A DNA stretch of 64,000 bases from CAWAYH01 sp963786195 (GCA_963786195.1 CAWAYH010000006.1:992001-1056000), one strand, 5' to 3'. Counted from the stretch's first letter, positions 17,773 to 26,687 are shown. Made by a program: numbers and translations. Notes: a model not told the origin generated them from the sequence alone.

Positions 17773-19107
17773 CTACGTGTATCGAATTCCGGAATGCTGC
17801 GGGAGGAAAAACCGCCGCAGCAGCACGTCGACGCGCAGCAGACCGTCGCGTGTGAGGGCGATGCGATTCTGGTCGGCCCCGGCGAGGTACCCGGTCGCCT
17901 GCAGCGATCCCAGTTGATCGCGAAACCGATCGAGCAGATTGACGCCGTACTTCTGACGGAAGTACGCGGGAGAAACCGACCCTCGCTTGAGCTGCAGCAC
18001 GAACTCGCGAATCATGCGCTCTTCGGCGGTCGGCCGGTACGCGCGGCCGAGCGGGATCTCGTCGCGTTGGATCGCGCGGCTGTAAACCTCCCACGTGTCC
18101 ACGTTCTGGAGGTGTACGCCGTTGATGTGACCGAATGACGCGACGCCGAGGCCCACGAGGTCCGCGCCCTGCCACAGACGATCCCTATACACGAAGCGGG
18201 TCGTCTCGGGATTCTTCACCGCGGTGTAGGCGCTGCCGACGTGGTACCCCGCGCGTTCGAGCGCTTCGAAGGCTTCCTGCACCCACCGGCGCTTGGTGGA
18301 CCAGTTGGCGACCGGATCCGCGAACTGTTTCGTGCCCTTCAACAGATCCGCACTGATGGTCGTGTTGAACGGCAGCTCCATCTGATAAATCGTCACGCTG
18401 TCCGGCTCGAGCTCGAGCGTGCGCTGGACGCACGCACGCCAGTTCGCGTCCGTCTCGCCGAGCATGCCGGCAATCAGGTCGATGTTGATCTGCGGAAATC
18501 CCAGCGCGCGGGCATCGCGCCACGCGCGCTCGACTTCCGGCGATCGGTGCGCCCGCCCGTTGATCTCGAGGATGCGATCGTCGAAGTTCTCGACGCCCAG
18601 GCTCAGACGCGTGACGCCGATCTGCCGGATCGCCGCGAGCTTGGTCTGCGTGATCGTGCCGGGCTCGCACTCGAACGTGATCTCTTCGGCCGTCGTCCAC
18701 GGCGTGTACGCGGTCAGCCGCTTCACGAGATCCTCGAGCTGGCGCGTCGACAGGAACGACGGCGTCCCGCCGCCGAAGTAGACGAAGTTCAGCGGCCGGC
18801 CCGCCAGCGCTCGCGTGCCGGAGTACAGATCCCACTCGCGCGCCACCAGGTCGAGGTAGTGTTCGACCTCCTTCGCATTGCGGTCCGTGTACACGCGGAA
18901 GTAACAGAAGTGGCAGCGTTTACGGCAGAACGGAATGTGCAGGTAGAGGCCGAGCGGGACATCCGGGGCCGGGGCGGACCCCAGGGCGGTCAGGCCATCA
19001 GTGGCAACGGCGTCGGCGGACCAAACGGAAAACGGCGGATAATTGGCGACAAAATAGCTGCCGACCTCGGTCTGCTCGAGGTCGGCCAGGGGACTCGTTT
19101 CGGGCAT
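17773..19107 (-). CDS. HemW/HemN-like radical SAM protein
   Basis: The 444-residue enzyme carries the 4Fe-4S motif C-x3-C-x2-C in HIPFCRKRCHFCYF (Cys61, 65, 68), the SAM-binding YFGGGTPSFLS, then FECEPGTITQTKL, VTRLSLGVENFDDRILEING, INIDLIAGMLGET and a HemN_C-type winged C-terminus. The residue after the third Cys pair is Phe/Tyr rather than the extra Cys of true coproporphyrinogen III dehydrogenase, so it is closer to HemW/HutW-like and methyltransferase-like members. It is the first gene of a co-directional set with a halogenase-like flavoprotein, a thioesterase and a permease, which suggests tailoring of a small molecule rather than haem synthesis. The substrate is unknown. Confidence 0.8.
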   Translation of the reverse strand: MPETSPLADLEQTEVGSYFVANYPPFSVWSADAVATDGLTALGSAPAPDVPLGLYLHIPFCRKRCHFCYFRVYTDRNAKEVEHYLDLVAREWDLYSGTRALAGRPLNFVYFGGGTPSFLSTRQLEDLVKRLTAYTPWTTAEEITFECEPGTITQTKLAAIRQIGVTRLSLGVENFDDRILEINGRAHRSPEVERAWRDARALGFPQINIDLIAGMLGETDANWRACVQRTLELEPDSVTIYQMELPFNTTISADLLKGTKQFADPVANWSTKRRWVQEAFEALERAGYHVGSAYTAVKNPETTRFVYRDRLWQGADLVGLGVASFGHINGVHLQNVDTWEVYSRAIQRDEIPLGRAYRPTAEERMIREFVLQLKRGSVSPAYFRQKYGVNLLDRFRDQLGSLQATGYLAGADQNRIALTRDGLLRVDVLLRRFFLPQHSGIRYT

Positions 19108-19187
19108 CTCTGGTACCTATACGTCTGCCCTCGCCGTGCGCTTACTACCCGGCCTGGTTCGTCCCCCCGTTGGTCACCGGAAAAGCC

Positions 19188-20675
19188 TCATTCGGCCCTG
19201 AGCGCCCCGACAGGATCGACCCGCATCGCGCGGCGCGCCGGCACCAGACAGGCCATGATGCCGACGCCCACCAGAATCGCCGCGACGACGACGTAGGTGA
19301 GCGGATCGAATGGCGACACGCCGAAGAGCAGGCCCGACATGAGCCGCATCGCCAGCACCGAAGCGAAGAGGCCAAGCGTGAGGCCGGTGGCCACCGGCAC
19401 CAGCCCCCGGACGAGGATGTGCCGGGCGACGTCGCGCGGCTGCGCGCCGAGCGCCATGCGCACGCCGATCTCGCGCGTCTGCTGATTCACGACGTACGAG
19501 ATCACGCCGTAGATGCCGATACCGGCCAGCAGCAGCGCGACCGCGCCGAACAGCGAGACCATCTGCATCGCCGACGTGCGCGGGGCGAGCGATTCGCCAA
19601 CGAGCACCGCCATCGTCTTGACGTGAAACACCGGCTGATTCGGATCGACGGCCTGAACGGCGGATCGAACCGCCGCGACTGCCGATTCAGGCCGGGTCGA
19701 CGTCCGCGCCGCCAGCATCATCATGGCTGTGGGCGATTGCGCGAACGGCACGTACAGCTCTGGCGACGGCGGCTCGCTGATCTGTGAGTGTCGAACGTCG
19801 CCGACGATCCCGACGATCGTCATCAGAGGGGTTGAGTTGCCGAGGAACGTCAGGCGCGCGCCGAGTGGATCCTTCCCTTCGAAGAACCTGCGAGCCAGCG
19901 CGTCGTTCACGATGGCCACGCGTTGCGCTGAATCGCGATCGGCGTCCGTGAACGCGCGGCCGGCGCGGACCGGGATTCTGAGGGCATCGAAGTAGCGCGG
20001 CGTAATCCGGCGGAACGCCGCAGAGGGTTCGCGGCCCGGTTCAGGGGCCGGGGCGCCGTCGATCACGAATCGGGTCCCGCGGTCGTAGGTGCTGAACGGG
20101 AGAACGTTGAGGAAGCCTGCCGCGGTGACGCCAGGCACGACCGACACGCGTTCGACGGACTGCTCGAAGAACTGGCGCTGCGCGTTGGCGTCGGGGTATC
20201 GATAGGCGGGCAGCGAGACCGCCAGCGTCACGACGCTGTCGGGATCGAATCCCGGGCCGGTACTGTTGAGGTTCTGATACGTGCGGACCAGTAATCCCGC
20301 CGCCACCAGCAAGAGTACGGACATCGCCACTTCGAGGGCAACGAGGCCCGTGCGCAGGCGCCGATGTTGCCGGCCCCCCGCCGACGCCCCTTCCTTCAAT
20401 CCGGATTGCGCGTCGCGTCTCGCTACGTGAATCGCCGGGAGCACACCGACGAGCAGGCTTGCGAGCAGTGACAATCCTGCGCTGAACGTCAGCGTCAGCC
20501 AGCAGTCCAGGATCGATGTGCAGGTGAGGCGCCAATAGCGGCGGTGGCGGACGAACGGCCGCAGCCGGGCGCCAGCGTTCCAGTCCTCTTCGAGATCGCC
20601 GGCGATCGGTTCGGACAAACGCTCGGGAATCAGGACGCGGAGCAGCCACGCGGCGAGTCGCGGGGGCTTCGTCAT
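19188..20675 (-). CDS. ADOP-type ABC transporter permease with internal deletion
   Basis: The 495-residue protein starts with the ADOP prefix (RLAAWLLRVLIPERLSEPIA, DLEEDWNAGARLRP), then jumps directly into the end of the first FtsX unit (LSLLASLLVGVLPAIHVARR) and the second half: a TM helix (ALEVAMSVLLLVAAGLLVRT), a MacB-like periplasmic domain (~residues 150-350) and three C-terminal TM helices (LFGAVALLLAGIGIYGVISY onward). Normal ADOPs have about 800-900 residues with two MacB/FtsX halves. The first periplasmic domain and two or three TM helices, some 350 residues, are therefore missing, with the frame kept. It overlaps the PadR gene by ATGA, a typical pairing. Whether the short form works is unknown. 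Confidence 0.82.
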   Translation of the reverse strand: MTKPPRLAAWLLRVLIPERLSEPIAGDLEEDWNAGARLRPFVRHRRYWRLTCTSILDCWLTLTFSAGLSLLASLLVGVLPAIHVARRDAQSGLKEGASAGGRQHRRLRTGLVALEVAMSVLLLVAAGLLVRTYQNLNSTGPGFDPDSVVTLAVSLPAYRYPDANAQRQFFEQSVERVSVVPGVTAAGFLNVLPFSTYDRGTRFVIDGAPAPEPGREPSAAFRRITPRYFDALRIPVRAGRAFTDADRDSAQRVAIVNDALARRFFEGKDPLGARLTFLGNSTPLMTIVGIVGDVRHSQISEPPSPELYVPFAQSPTAMMMLAARTSTRPESAVAAVRSAVQAVDPNQPVFHVKTMAVLVGESLAPRTSAMQMVSLFGAVALLLAGIGIYGVISYVVNQQTREIGVRMALGAQPRDVARHILVRGLVPVATGLTLGLFASVLAMRLMSGLLFGVSPFDPLTYVVVAAILVGVGIMACLVPARRAMRVDPVGALRAE

Positions 20676-20998
20676 CCGGTCACCAGCTTGGGCTTCACGC
20701 CGCGCGCCATGCGCGCCAGGGCGTCCTGCGATCGCTTGAGCAGCGTGACGCCATCCGGCTCGATCCGGTAATACCGCTTGCGCTTGCCGCCGCGCTGGGG
20801 AGTAGGGTCGCCGAGCCGGGAGGACACGAGGCCGCGCTGCTCGAGGCGATCGAGCGCGGTGTAGACCGCGCCGGGCGACACCGAGCGCCCCGTTCGCGCT
20901 TCGATGACCTCACGCACCCTGCCGCCATAGGCGTCGTCGTCAAGATGGACGAGGGCGAAGAGGAGGAGCTGCTCGAACTCGCCGAGGTAGGCTCTCAT
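20672..20998 (-). CDS. PadR-family transcriptional regulator
   Basis: The 108-residue DNA-binding protein has the PadR winged helix: MRAYLGEFEQLLLFALVHLD, DAYGGRVREVIEARTGRSVS, PGAVYTALDRLEQRGLVSSR and the wing GKRKRYYRIEPDG. The C-terminal helix is short, as in the ADOP-linked subfamily. ATG 20998 is chosen since it gives the conserved N-terminus; an upstream in-frame start exists at 21043. The stop codon overlaps the ADOP permease start (ATGA), so both are translated from one mRNA and the regulator probably represses its own operon. Confidence 0.9.
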   Translation of the reverse strand: MRAYLGEFEQLLLFALVHLDDDAYGGRVREVIEARTGRSVSPGAVYTALDRLEQRGLVSSRLGDPTPQRGGKRKRYYRIEPDGVTLLKRSQDALARMARGVKPKLVTG

Positions 20999-21099
20999 AG
21001 TCGTAGTGTAGGTAATATACGGGCGCGAGTGGGAGAGGTTCAAGCCATTTCGGGGGTTGGCGTGCGATTGGGACGAGTGACGGCTGACGGCTACGAATC

Positions 21100-21173
21100 A
21101 CGAAGAGCACGATGGGCACGAAGGCACACGATGACTGACCATCGTGCCCATCGTGACCATCGTGGCCATCGCG
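21100..21173. repeat. CACGATGG hairpin with 9-bp tandem units
   Basis: CACGATGGGCACGAAGG on the left faces three near-identical 9-bp units CATCGTGCC, CATCGTGAC, CATCGTGGC on the right. It lies between the VOC gene end (21202) and the PadR leader, all on the minus strand, so it can serve as terminator of the VOC transcript. Confidence 0.55.
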
Positions 21174-21201
21174 CGCTACCGCGGGGTCGGAGCGTCCTGC
21201 G

Positions 21202-21666
21202 CTACTGACTGGCCATACCGGCCATCCGGCGCTCCATCTCCTCCGGCGCGACATCCTCGACGTGCGTGGCCAGCTGCCAGGTGTGGCCGAAGGGGTCGAC
21301 GACCTGCCCGAACCGGTCGCCCCAGAACATGTCGGTGATCGGCATGACCGTCGTCGCGCCGGCGGCGATCGCCTTGTTGAACACCGCGTCGACGTCCGGC
21401 AGGTACAGGAACACGCTGACGGGGCTGCCGCCGAACGCTTTGGGCGACTTGGCGCCCTGTTCCGGATTTGCGTCGCACAGCATGATCGGCGAGTCGCCAA
21501 TCAGGACTTCCGCATGCATGATCTTGCCGTCGGGGCCCGGCATCCGGAACAGCTCCTGCGCACCGAACGCGCTCTTGTAGAAGGCGATGGCGGCGTTGGC
21601 GTCATCGACGACGAGGTAAGCCGCTGCGGTATGGTGCCCCTCTGGGACGGGTTTGGCCTTGGCCAT
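21202..21666 (-). CDS. VOC-superfamily (glyoxalase/PhnB-like) protein
   Basis: The 154-residue protein has two beta-alpha-beta-beta-beta units of the vicinal-oxygen-chelate fold: TAAAYLVVDDANAAIAFYKS, GAQELFRMPGPDGKIMHAEV, SVFLYLPDVDAVFNKAIAAG and MFWGDRFGQVVDPFGHTWQL. This wording is that of the PhnB/YkcA-like group, which includes uncharacterised relatives of glyoxalase and resistance proteins. His46 region (MHAEV) and the Glu/His near the C-terminus could bind a metal. The start at 21666 follows an AGGAGATC box. It is monocistronic; its substrate cannot be inferred. Confidence 0.85.
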   Translation of the reverse strand: MAKAKPVPEGHHTAAAYLVVDDANAAIAFYKSAFGAQELFRMPGPDGKIMHAEVLIGDSPIMLCDANPEQGAKSPKAFGGSPVSVFLYLPDVDAVFNKAIAAGATTVMPITDMFWGDRFGQVVDPFGHTWQLATHVEDVAPEEMERRMAGMASQ

Positions 21667-21804
21667 TGTGAGATCTCCTTTTCAATCGAGCCTATTACGC
21701 ATGGTGTTGGATTCCTTTGCCGACGGTGTTGCCGGGGTATCAAGCGCGGGTAACTTTAGCGACCCTACGTCCTGCCCGCTTGGACAAATGCGACATTGCG
21801 TCAG

Positions 21805-21867
21805 GGTGCCTGGCACCTTTTTCGGAAAAGGTGCCTGCACCTTTGGGCCAAGAAGGTGCCTGGCACC
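21805..21867. repeat. GGTGCCTGGCACC REP-like repeat, copy 1
   Basis: Three related units occur: GGTGCCTGGCACC with TTTTTC, an AAAAGGTGCCTGCACC copy and a final AAGGTGCCTGGCACC. It ends three bases before the stop codon of the PQQ-propeller gene and probably forms its terminator. The same family is at 38260-38301. Confidence 0.75.
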
Positions 21868-21869
21868 TG

Positions 21870-23518
21870 TTAACGGTTGAGCTGGAGCTCGTAGCAGGCG
21901 GCTTCGAGGTCGTTGCGGACGAGCAGGAACTGGCCGGCAAGCGCGGGGGGATTCCAGGTTTTCTGGGTGAAGACCGTCAAGCGGGCGACCTCGTGGTGGC
22001 TCTCCGGCCGCGGCTCGACGAGCACCACTTCACCCTCCTCGGTCTGGACGATGAGCAGGTCGCCCGCCAGGATCACCTGGCCGTGACCGTAGCGACCGCT
22101 CTTCCATCGACGCTGACCGCTCTCGGCATCCAGCGCCACGAGGATTCCGTCATCGAGGCCATACACCACGCCGTCACGCACCACGAGGTTGGTGAACTTG
22201 GCTTTGAGTTGCGGCGTTTCCCACACGAGCCGCGCGCTCAGGCCGCCGTCAGCGCCACCCGCGATCTGGAGCAGCTTGCTCCCGACGCCATACCCGGCGG
22301 AAAGCAGAACGCGATCGCCGGAGAGGACGACGGGCTGCGACACGGTCGGCTGCTGGCCGGGCCACGGGTGCTGCCAGAGGATGCGTCCCGTCGCGGGATC
22401 GTGGCCGGTGACGCTCGCCTGATTGAGGATCACGATCTGACGGATGCCAGCCAGCGTCGCCTCGAGCGGCGAGCTGTAGCTGACGAAATCGCTCCCCTCG
22501 TGCCAGACCGGGTCGCCGGTCTCGCGGTGATACGCGACGAGCGATCGTCCGTTCGCACCGCCGGCACTGACGACGATCAGGTCGTCGATCGCGAGGGGTG
22601 AGCCGCTCCTGCCCCAGTCCGGCTGACTCGCGTCGTTCTCCGTGCCGATGTCGCGCTTCCAGAGTCGCCTGCCCGTGTCGAGGTCCAGGCAGTTGAGCAC
22701 CCCCGTCGATCCAACGGTGTAGACGCGACCGCGCGAAATCGTCGGCGTGGCGCGCGGGCCGGGGCCCGCAACCGTCGACTCGAACCGCGCGGTATCGCTG
22801 TGGGACCAGCGTGGGCGGCCCGTCGCGAGATCGTAGGCGACCACCATTTCCTGATCGCCCCGCTGTTCCTGTGTAACCGCGATGCCTCGCGCGACCGCAA
22901 ATCCCGACCATCCCGCGCCCACGGGCTGTTTCCACACGAGGCGCGGCGGACGTCGGTTCCAGTCGGTCGCCAGACGGACGCCGGAAACGATTCCATTTCG
23001 ATCAGGTCCGAGGAACTGCGGATAGTCCGCGATCGCGGTCGTCGGGGCCGGCGTGACTTCAAACGCCGCGACAGGGGCCTTGGGCTCCACCGCTGCGGGC
23101 GATGGCTGCGGCGGCGCCACTGCAGCCGGCGCAGTTGGAGTCGGACTCCCGGCCGCCGACGAGGCGACTGCAACGGCGGCAACGAGGCATCGCGCTTCGC
23201 CGCCCACCGCCACTCGAGGATCGGCACCAGGTCGCCGGTCACCCCGCGCACGCGCACCAGCGCGACGAACACACCCGCGAGCAGTAAAAAGAGGCCAGCC
23301 GTGCGACGACGCGTGCTGCGCGGGAGGCGTGAGAAAAACACCAGCCAGATCCCGAGCAGCAGGAGGCTGCCGAACAGCACCTGAATGGTGAAAAAGGTGC
23401 GGTCCTGTCCGGACAGATCGGGCAGCGGCGACCAGGCCCACCCCAGCGCCAGCACGCCCGCGACGGCAATCACGATCGCGGGCCACCAGCGCGGTTTTGC
23501 GGGTGGTTGCTCCATCAT
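21870..23518 (-). CDS. PQQ-type beta-propeller protein with N-terminal membrane segments, one frameshift
   Basis: Translation from 23518 (MMEQPPAKPRWWPAIVIAVA) gives two or three TM helices (GVLALGWAWSPL, FTIQVLFGSLLLLGIWLVFF, GLFLLLAGVFVALVRVRGV). Near 23180 the frame shifts; an Ala/Pro linker then leads to an eight-bladed-type propeller with repeated AYDLATGRPRW, LDLDTGRRLWKRD, GHDPATGRILWQHPW and ALDAESGQRRWKSGRY units. Such quinoprotein-like propellers outside dehydrogenases usually serve as periplasmic scaffolds; no PQQ ligands or Cys pair are evident, so it is probably not an enzyme. Repaired length ~540 residues. It is transcribed downstream of an AraC regulator whose stop is 12 bp from its start. 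Confidence 0.82.
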
Positions 23519-23530
23519 GAGCGCACCGAA

Positions 23531-24367
23531 TCAGCGTCCGGCGTCCGCGTCACCGTGCGCACGGCGGTAGGCAGCGGGCGTCAGGCCCATGTGGCGCCGG
23601 AAGACGCGCGTGAAGTGACTCTGATCTGCGAAACCGCTGATCGTCGCGATCTCGACGACGGCCTGGTTGGTGCGGGCCAGCGCGTCCGCGGCCCAATCGA
23701 GCCGCAGCCGGCGGACGTAACTTGCGGGCGACTGCTTGTGCGCGCGGCGGAACGCGCGCGTGAAGTGCGCCGGATGGAGACCGGCGACGGCGCTCAACGT
23801 CGCAATCGTCGGGCAATCGAGGAAATGCGCGTGCAGATATTCAATGACGCGCGGCAGCCAGGGCGTTCCTGGGTCCGCAGAGCCCTCGACGAACACGGCA
23901 CGCGCGCCTGACGTCAGCAACTCGAGACACGCGCCCTCGATCGCCAGCGGGGACAGCGTGTCCGGACTCGAAATCTCGGCGCGAATCCGCCGCGCGATCG
24001 CCGGAGGCTGCGGAAGCCTCATCCGCTGAATCTCGGTCAGGAGCGGCCTGCCCCTGCCGAGCAGCTCGCCGACGCGGGGATCCGGCTGCACGATGACAAT
24101 GCGGGTGCCCGAGGTCCCGAAGCGGTTGCTGTGGGTGTCGCCGGCCGGCTCGGTATGCAGCGTCCCGGGCTCCAGCGAGATCTCGCGAGCACCCAGTCTC
24201 GATACTCCACGACCGCTGACCGTCACGCCAACGACCGTGCGGTCGTGGTGATGCACCGGCAGGAACGCCGCCGGCGGAAACCAGGCGCTCGTGACGAGAA
24301 ATGCGCCGGCCTCAACCGTCGTGAACCGAGGGGACCCGAACGAAACCGGGTTGCTCGATCGCGTCAT
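23531..24367 (-). CDS. AraC-family transcriptional regulator
   Basis: The 278-residue regulator has an N-terminal cupin-like sensing domain (LPVHHHDRTVVGVTVSGRGV, SLEPGTLHTEPAGDTHSNRF) and a C-terminal pair of helix-turn-helices (CPTIATLSAVAGLHPAHFTR and VEIATISGFADQSHFTRVFR, ending HMGLTPAAYRRAH). The histidines HHH near residue 39 could bind a metal or ligand. The gene lies 12 bp upstream of the propeller gene on the same strand and may control it. The start at 24367 is the only ATG giving the full cupin domain. Confidence 0.9.
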   Translation of the reverse strand: MTRSSNPVSFGSPRFTTVEAGAFLVTSAWFPPAAFLPVHHHDRTVVGVTVSGRGVSRLGAREISLEPGTLHTEPAGDTHSNRFGTSGTRIVIVQPDPRVGELLGRGRPLLTEIQRMRLPQPPAIARRIRAEISSPDTLSPLAIEGACLELLTSGARAVFVEGSADPGTPWLPRVIEYLHAHFLDCPTIATLSAVAGLHPAHFTRAFRRAHKQSPASYVRRLRLDWAADALARTNQAVVEIATISGFADQSHFTRVFRRHMGLTPAAYRRAHGDADAGR

Positions 24368-24520
24368 CCTTCGCGGAGCATAGCACGCGGACCCGCCCGC
24401 GCCTCGGCGCGCTCGATTTCTTCCAGAGGAGCCGAACGTTCAAGACGCCGGCAGGTCGAGCGGCTAGTCTCCTCTCGCGACGCCACGTACACGGCGTGTC
24501 TGACCTGGGAGGGGGAACAG

Positions 24521-25102
24521 ATGAAACGGTACATTCTGGTGGCACTCACGGGCGCGATCGCGCTCGGGGCGCCGGCGATCACGCTCACGTCTGCCGGTAC
24601 CGCGCCTCGCGGCGCTTCAATCACGGTCCAGGCAGGACGAGGACTCACTGCCGCGATCGGCGCCGGCACGTACGATTTGCTGGACGAACTCGACACGCAG
24701 TTTGCCTTCGTGTCCATCCAGATCGGAAGCCACGCCTTCGGACAGTTCCGTCACCGCACGGAGGACGAAACCGGCATCATCGATTTCACAGGGGACGTGA
24801 CCTGCATGGCGGTGGACCCCGTGAACCACCGCGCGTGGATCGGCGGCGTGATCACGGCCAACCGATCCACCAGCCCTGATTTCACGACGCTGCCGATTCA
24901 CGAGGTCGGACACGACATCTGGTTCCGAGTCCTGGACAACGGACGGACCGCTGATCCGGATCGCTCCACGTTCGTGGGCTTTGAAAGCGCGGCGATCCCG
25001 TCGTCTGCCGCGTATTGCGAGATGCGGATCTGGCCCGACGTACCGATCGTCAACGCGCGGACGTGGCCGGTGATCTCGGGAAACCTGATCGTGCATCCGT
25101 AG
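24521..25102 (+). CDS. Secreted protein of unknown function
   Basis: The 193-residue product begins with a signal peptide (MKRYILVALTGAIALGAPAI, cleavage after ITLTSAG or TAPRGA). The mature part contains FAFVSIQIGSHAFGQFRHRT and GDVTCMAVDPVNHRAWIGGV, a pattern seen in small extracellular beta proteins of soil bacteria, but no catalytic motif. Two cysteines, in VTCMAV and AAYCEMR, could form a disulphide. ATG 24521 has GGGAGGGGG seven bases upstream; an upstream in-frame start has no such site. It is divergent from the AraC gene and converges on the amidohydrolase gene across an inverted repeat. Confidence 0.65.
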   Translation: MKRYILVALTGAIALGAPAITLTSAGTAPRGASITVQAGRGLTAAIGAGTYDLLDELDTQFAFVSIQIGSHAFGQFRHRTEDETGIIDFTGDVTCMAVDPVNHRAWIGGVITANRSTSPDFTTLPIHEVGHDIWFRVLDNGRTADPDRSTFVGFESAAIPSSAAYCEMRIWPDVPIVNARTWPVISGNLIVHP

Positions 25103-25105
25103 TGG

Positions 25106-25262
25106 TCACAGGAGAAAAGAGACGAGAGAGACAGGAGCAATCCAACAGGAGGAAGGGAGAAAAGAGAATCTTGATCAAAAGAGACCTTGATAAAGAGTGC
25201 TCCCATTCTCCTTTTCTCCTGTTAGTTCTTCTCCTATTTCTCCTTTCTCGCTTCTCCTGTGA
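25106..25262. repeat. Purine/pyrimidine inverted repeat, copy 2 (intact)
   Basis: The left half is almost only A and G (TCACAGGAGAAAAGAGACGA ...) and the right half almost only C and T, ending CTTTCTCGCTTCTCCTGTGA, so the two halves pair as a long imperfect hairpin with a centre near 25175-25195. It lies between convergent genes, and the pyrimidine arm is read as the last codons of the amidohydrolase gene. Confidence 0.7.
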
Positions 25263-26562
25263 GAACACGGGCGCCCCTCACCCACACGGACTCGATCGTG
25301 TGCGTGTTGCGGATGTTCTCCAGCGGATTGCTCCCGAGCACGACGAAGTCCGCTTCGTAGCCGGCCTTCAAGGAACCCAGCCGATCGCCGACGTTCATGC
25401 AGCGCGCGGCGTCGCTCGTGGCGGCGACGAGCGCCTGCATGGGCGTCAGGCCCGCTGAGACCATCTGCTCGAGCTCGAGGTGCTCGAAGTAGCCCTGGAA
25501 TCGGCCCGCAGGCCCGGTATCCGTGCCGAATGCGATCCTGATCCCGGCGTCCTTCAACAGCTTCAGGTTGGCCTTCGCCACCTCGAGCGCAGCCTTGTAG
25601 CGCGACGCGGAGCTGTTGCGGCTGGACGCCTGATACGACGGCGCCTCTAACGCCGCAATGGTCGCCGCGTCGGCTTCGCGCTTGAAGAACGCATCGTCGA
25701 AGAACGCCGGACGGGATTCATAAACGTAAGTGGACACCTCGCGCATCAGCGTCGGGCACAGGCACACGTCGCGGGATTTCATCTGATCGATCAGCGCGCG
25801 ATCGACAGGCGCGTCGCGCACGCTGTGCGCGAGGAAGTCCCCGCCGGCGCCGAGAATGTCCTTCGCATCCTGCAGATAGAAGATGTGCGCGGCGACCTTC
25901 AGACCCAGCGTGTGCGCCTGATCGATCGTCGCCCGGTAGGCCTCGGCGGGCATTTTCTTCGTGGATCCCAGGTTGTCGTCCACGCGGATCTTGACGAGAT
26001 CCACGCGCATCGCCTTCAGCTGATCGACCGCCTTGCGCGCCGCATCGGGATCGGTGGCGGCGACAACGGGACCGGCGACGAACAACCGCGCGATGTTCGG
26101 CGTCGGCGGCGTGGCATCACGCACCTCGACGCCCGCTGCGCCATCACCGCCGAGGCTGAACACCGTCGTGATGCCGTACCGCGCATACACGCCAAGCTGA
26201 TGTCTCACGTGCTCGGGCGTGTAGAACTCCGGGCTTCCTTTCATCCCACGCACGTCGTTCACGTGGCCATGCGCGTTGACGAGCCCGGGCACGATCGTCT
26301 TGCCCTTCACGTCGACGCGCGTCGCGCCGGCGGGTACCGCCTGGCCTCGGGCCGCGCCGATGGCCTCGATGCGCCCGTTGCGCACGACCATCACGCCTTC
26401 GTCTATCGGCGACGCGCCCGTGCCATCGATGATGCGGGCGCCGACGAAGGCCATCACGGCCGCCTGACCCGGTGGCTGTGCGGAGAGTGGCTGGGCGGCA
26501 GGCAGCAGGTTCAGGACGCTCAGCGAGACCACCCCGAGCATCAGGCGAACTGAAATCCTCAT
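25234..26562 (-). CDS. Secreted amidohydrolase, imidazolonepropionase-like
   Basis: The 442-residue exported hydrolase has a signal peptide (MRISVRLMLGVVSLSVLNLL, to PLSAQ) and an amidohydrolase barrel: GKTIVPGLVNAHGHV supplies the first HxH, LGLKVAAHIF and FLAHSV further His ligands, and FGTDTG the catalytic Asp. This is the arrangement of the imidazolonepropionase/prolidase-like amidohydrolases, many of which cleave dipeptides or amides outside the cytoplasm. The last residues (VLTGEARKEK) are encoded by the arm of an inverted repeat, so the original stop has probably been replaced. The substrate is unknown. Confidence 0.87.
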   Translation of the reverse strand: MRISVRLMLGVVSLSVLNLLPAAQPLSAQPPGQAAVMAFVGARIIDGTGASPIDEGVMVVRNGRIEAIGAARGQAVPAGATRVDVKGKTIVPGLVNAHGHVNDVRGMKGSPEFYTPEHVRHQLGVYARYGITTVFSLGGDGAAGVEVRDATPPTPNIARLFVAGPVVAATDPDAARKAVDQLKAMRVDLVKIRVDDNLGSTKKMPAEAYRATIDQAHTLGLKVAAHIFYLQDAKDILGAGGDFLAHSVRDAPVDRALIDQMKSRDVCLCPTLMREVSTYVYESRPAFFDDAFFKREADAATIAALEAPSYQASSRNSSASRYKAALEVAKANLKLLKDAGIRIAFGTDTGPAGRFQGYFEHLELEQMVSAGLTPMQALVAATSDAARCMNVGDRLGSLKAGYEADFVVLGSNPLENIRNTHTIESVWVRGARVLTGEARKEK

Positions 26563-26687
26563 GGTGTCGCTCCGACCGGCGCAGGGCCGGGTTTTCGCCC
26601 CTCAGCCGAAGGCGGTGAGCCCATCCGGCCCCCGTTTTCACATGTAAAGGTGAGGCAAATCCGGAAACCCAGCCTCACGGGAGACTA

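Noticed and set aside
16370..19107. A classical natural-product cluster (PKS, NRPS, terpene)
   Set aside because: There is no carrier protein, synthase or cyclase. Only tailoring-type enzymes are present, so a named cluster type cannot be claimed.
17773..19107. Oxygen-independent coproporphyrinogen III oxidase HemN for haem synthesis
   Set aside because: The fourth cysteine of the HemN motif is replaced (CHFCYF), and no haem genes are adjacent. HemW-like radical SAM is the safer name.
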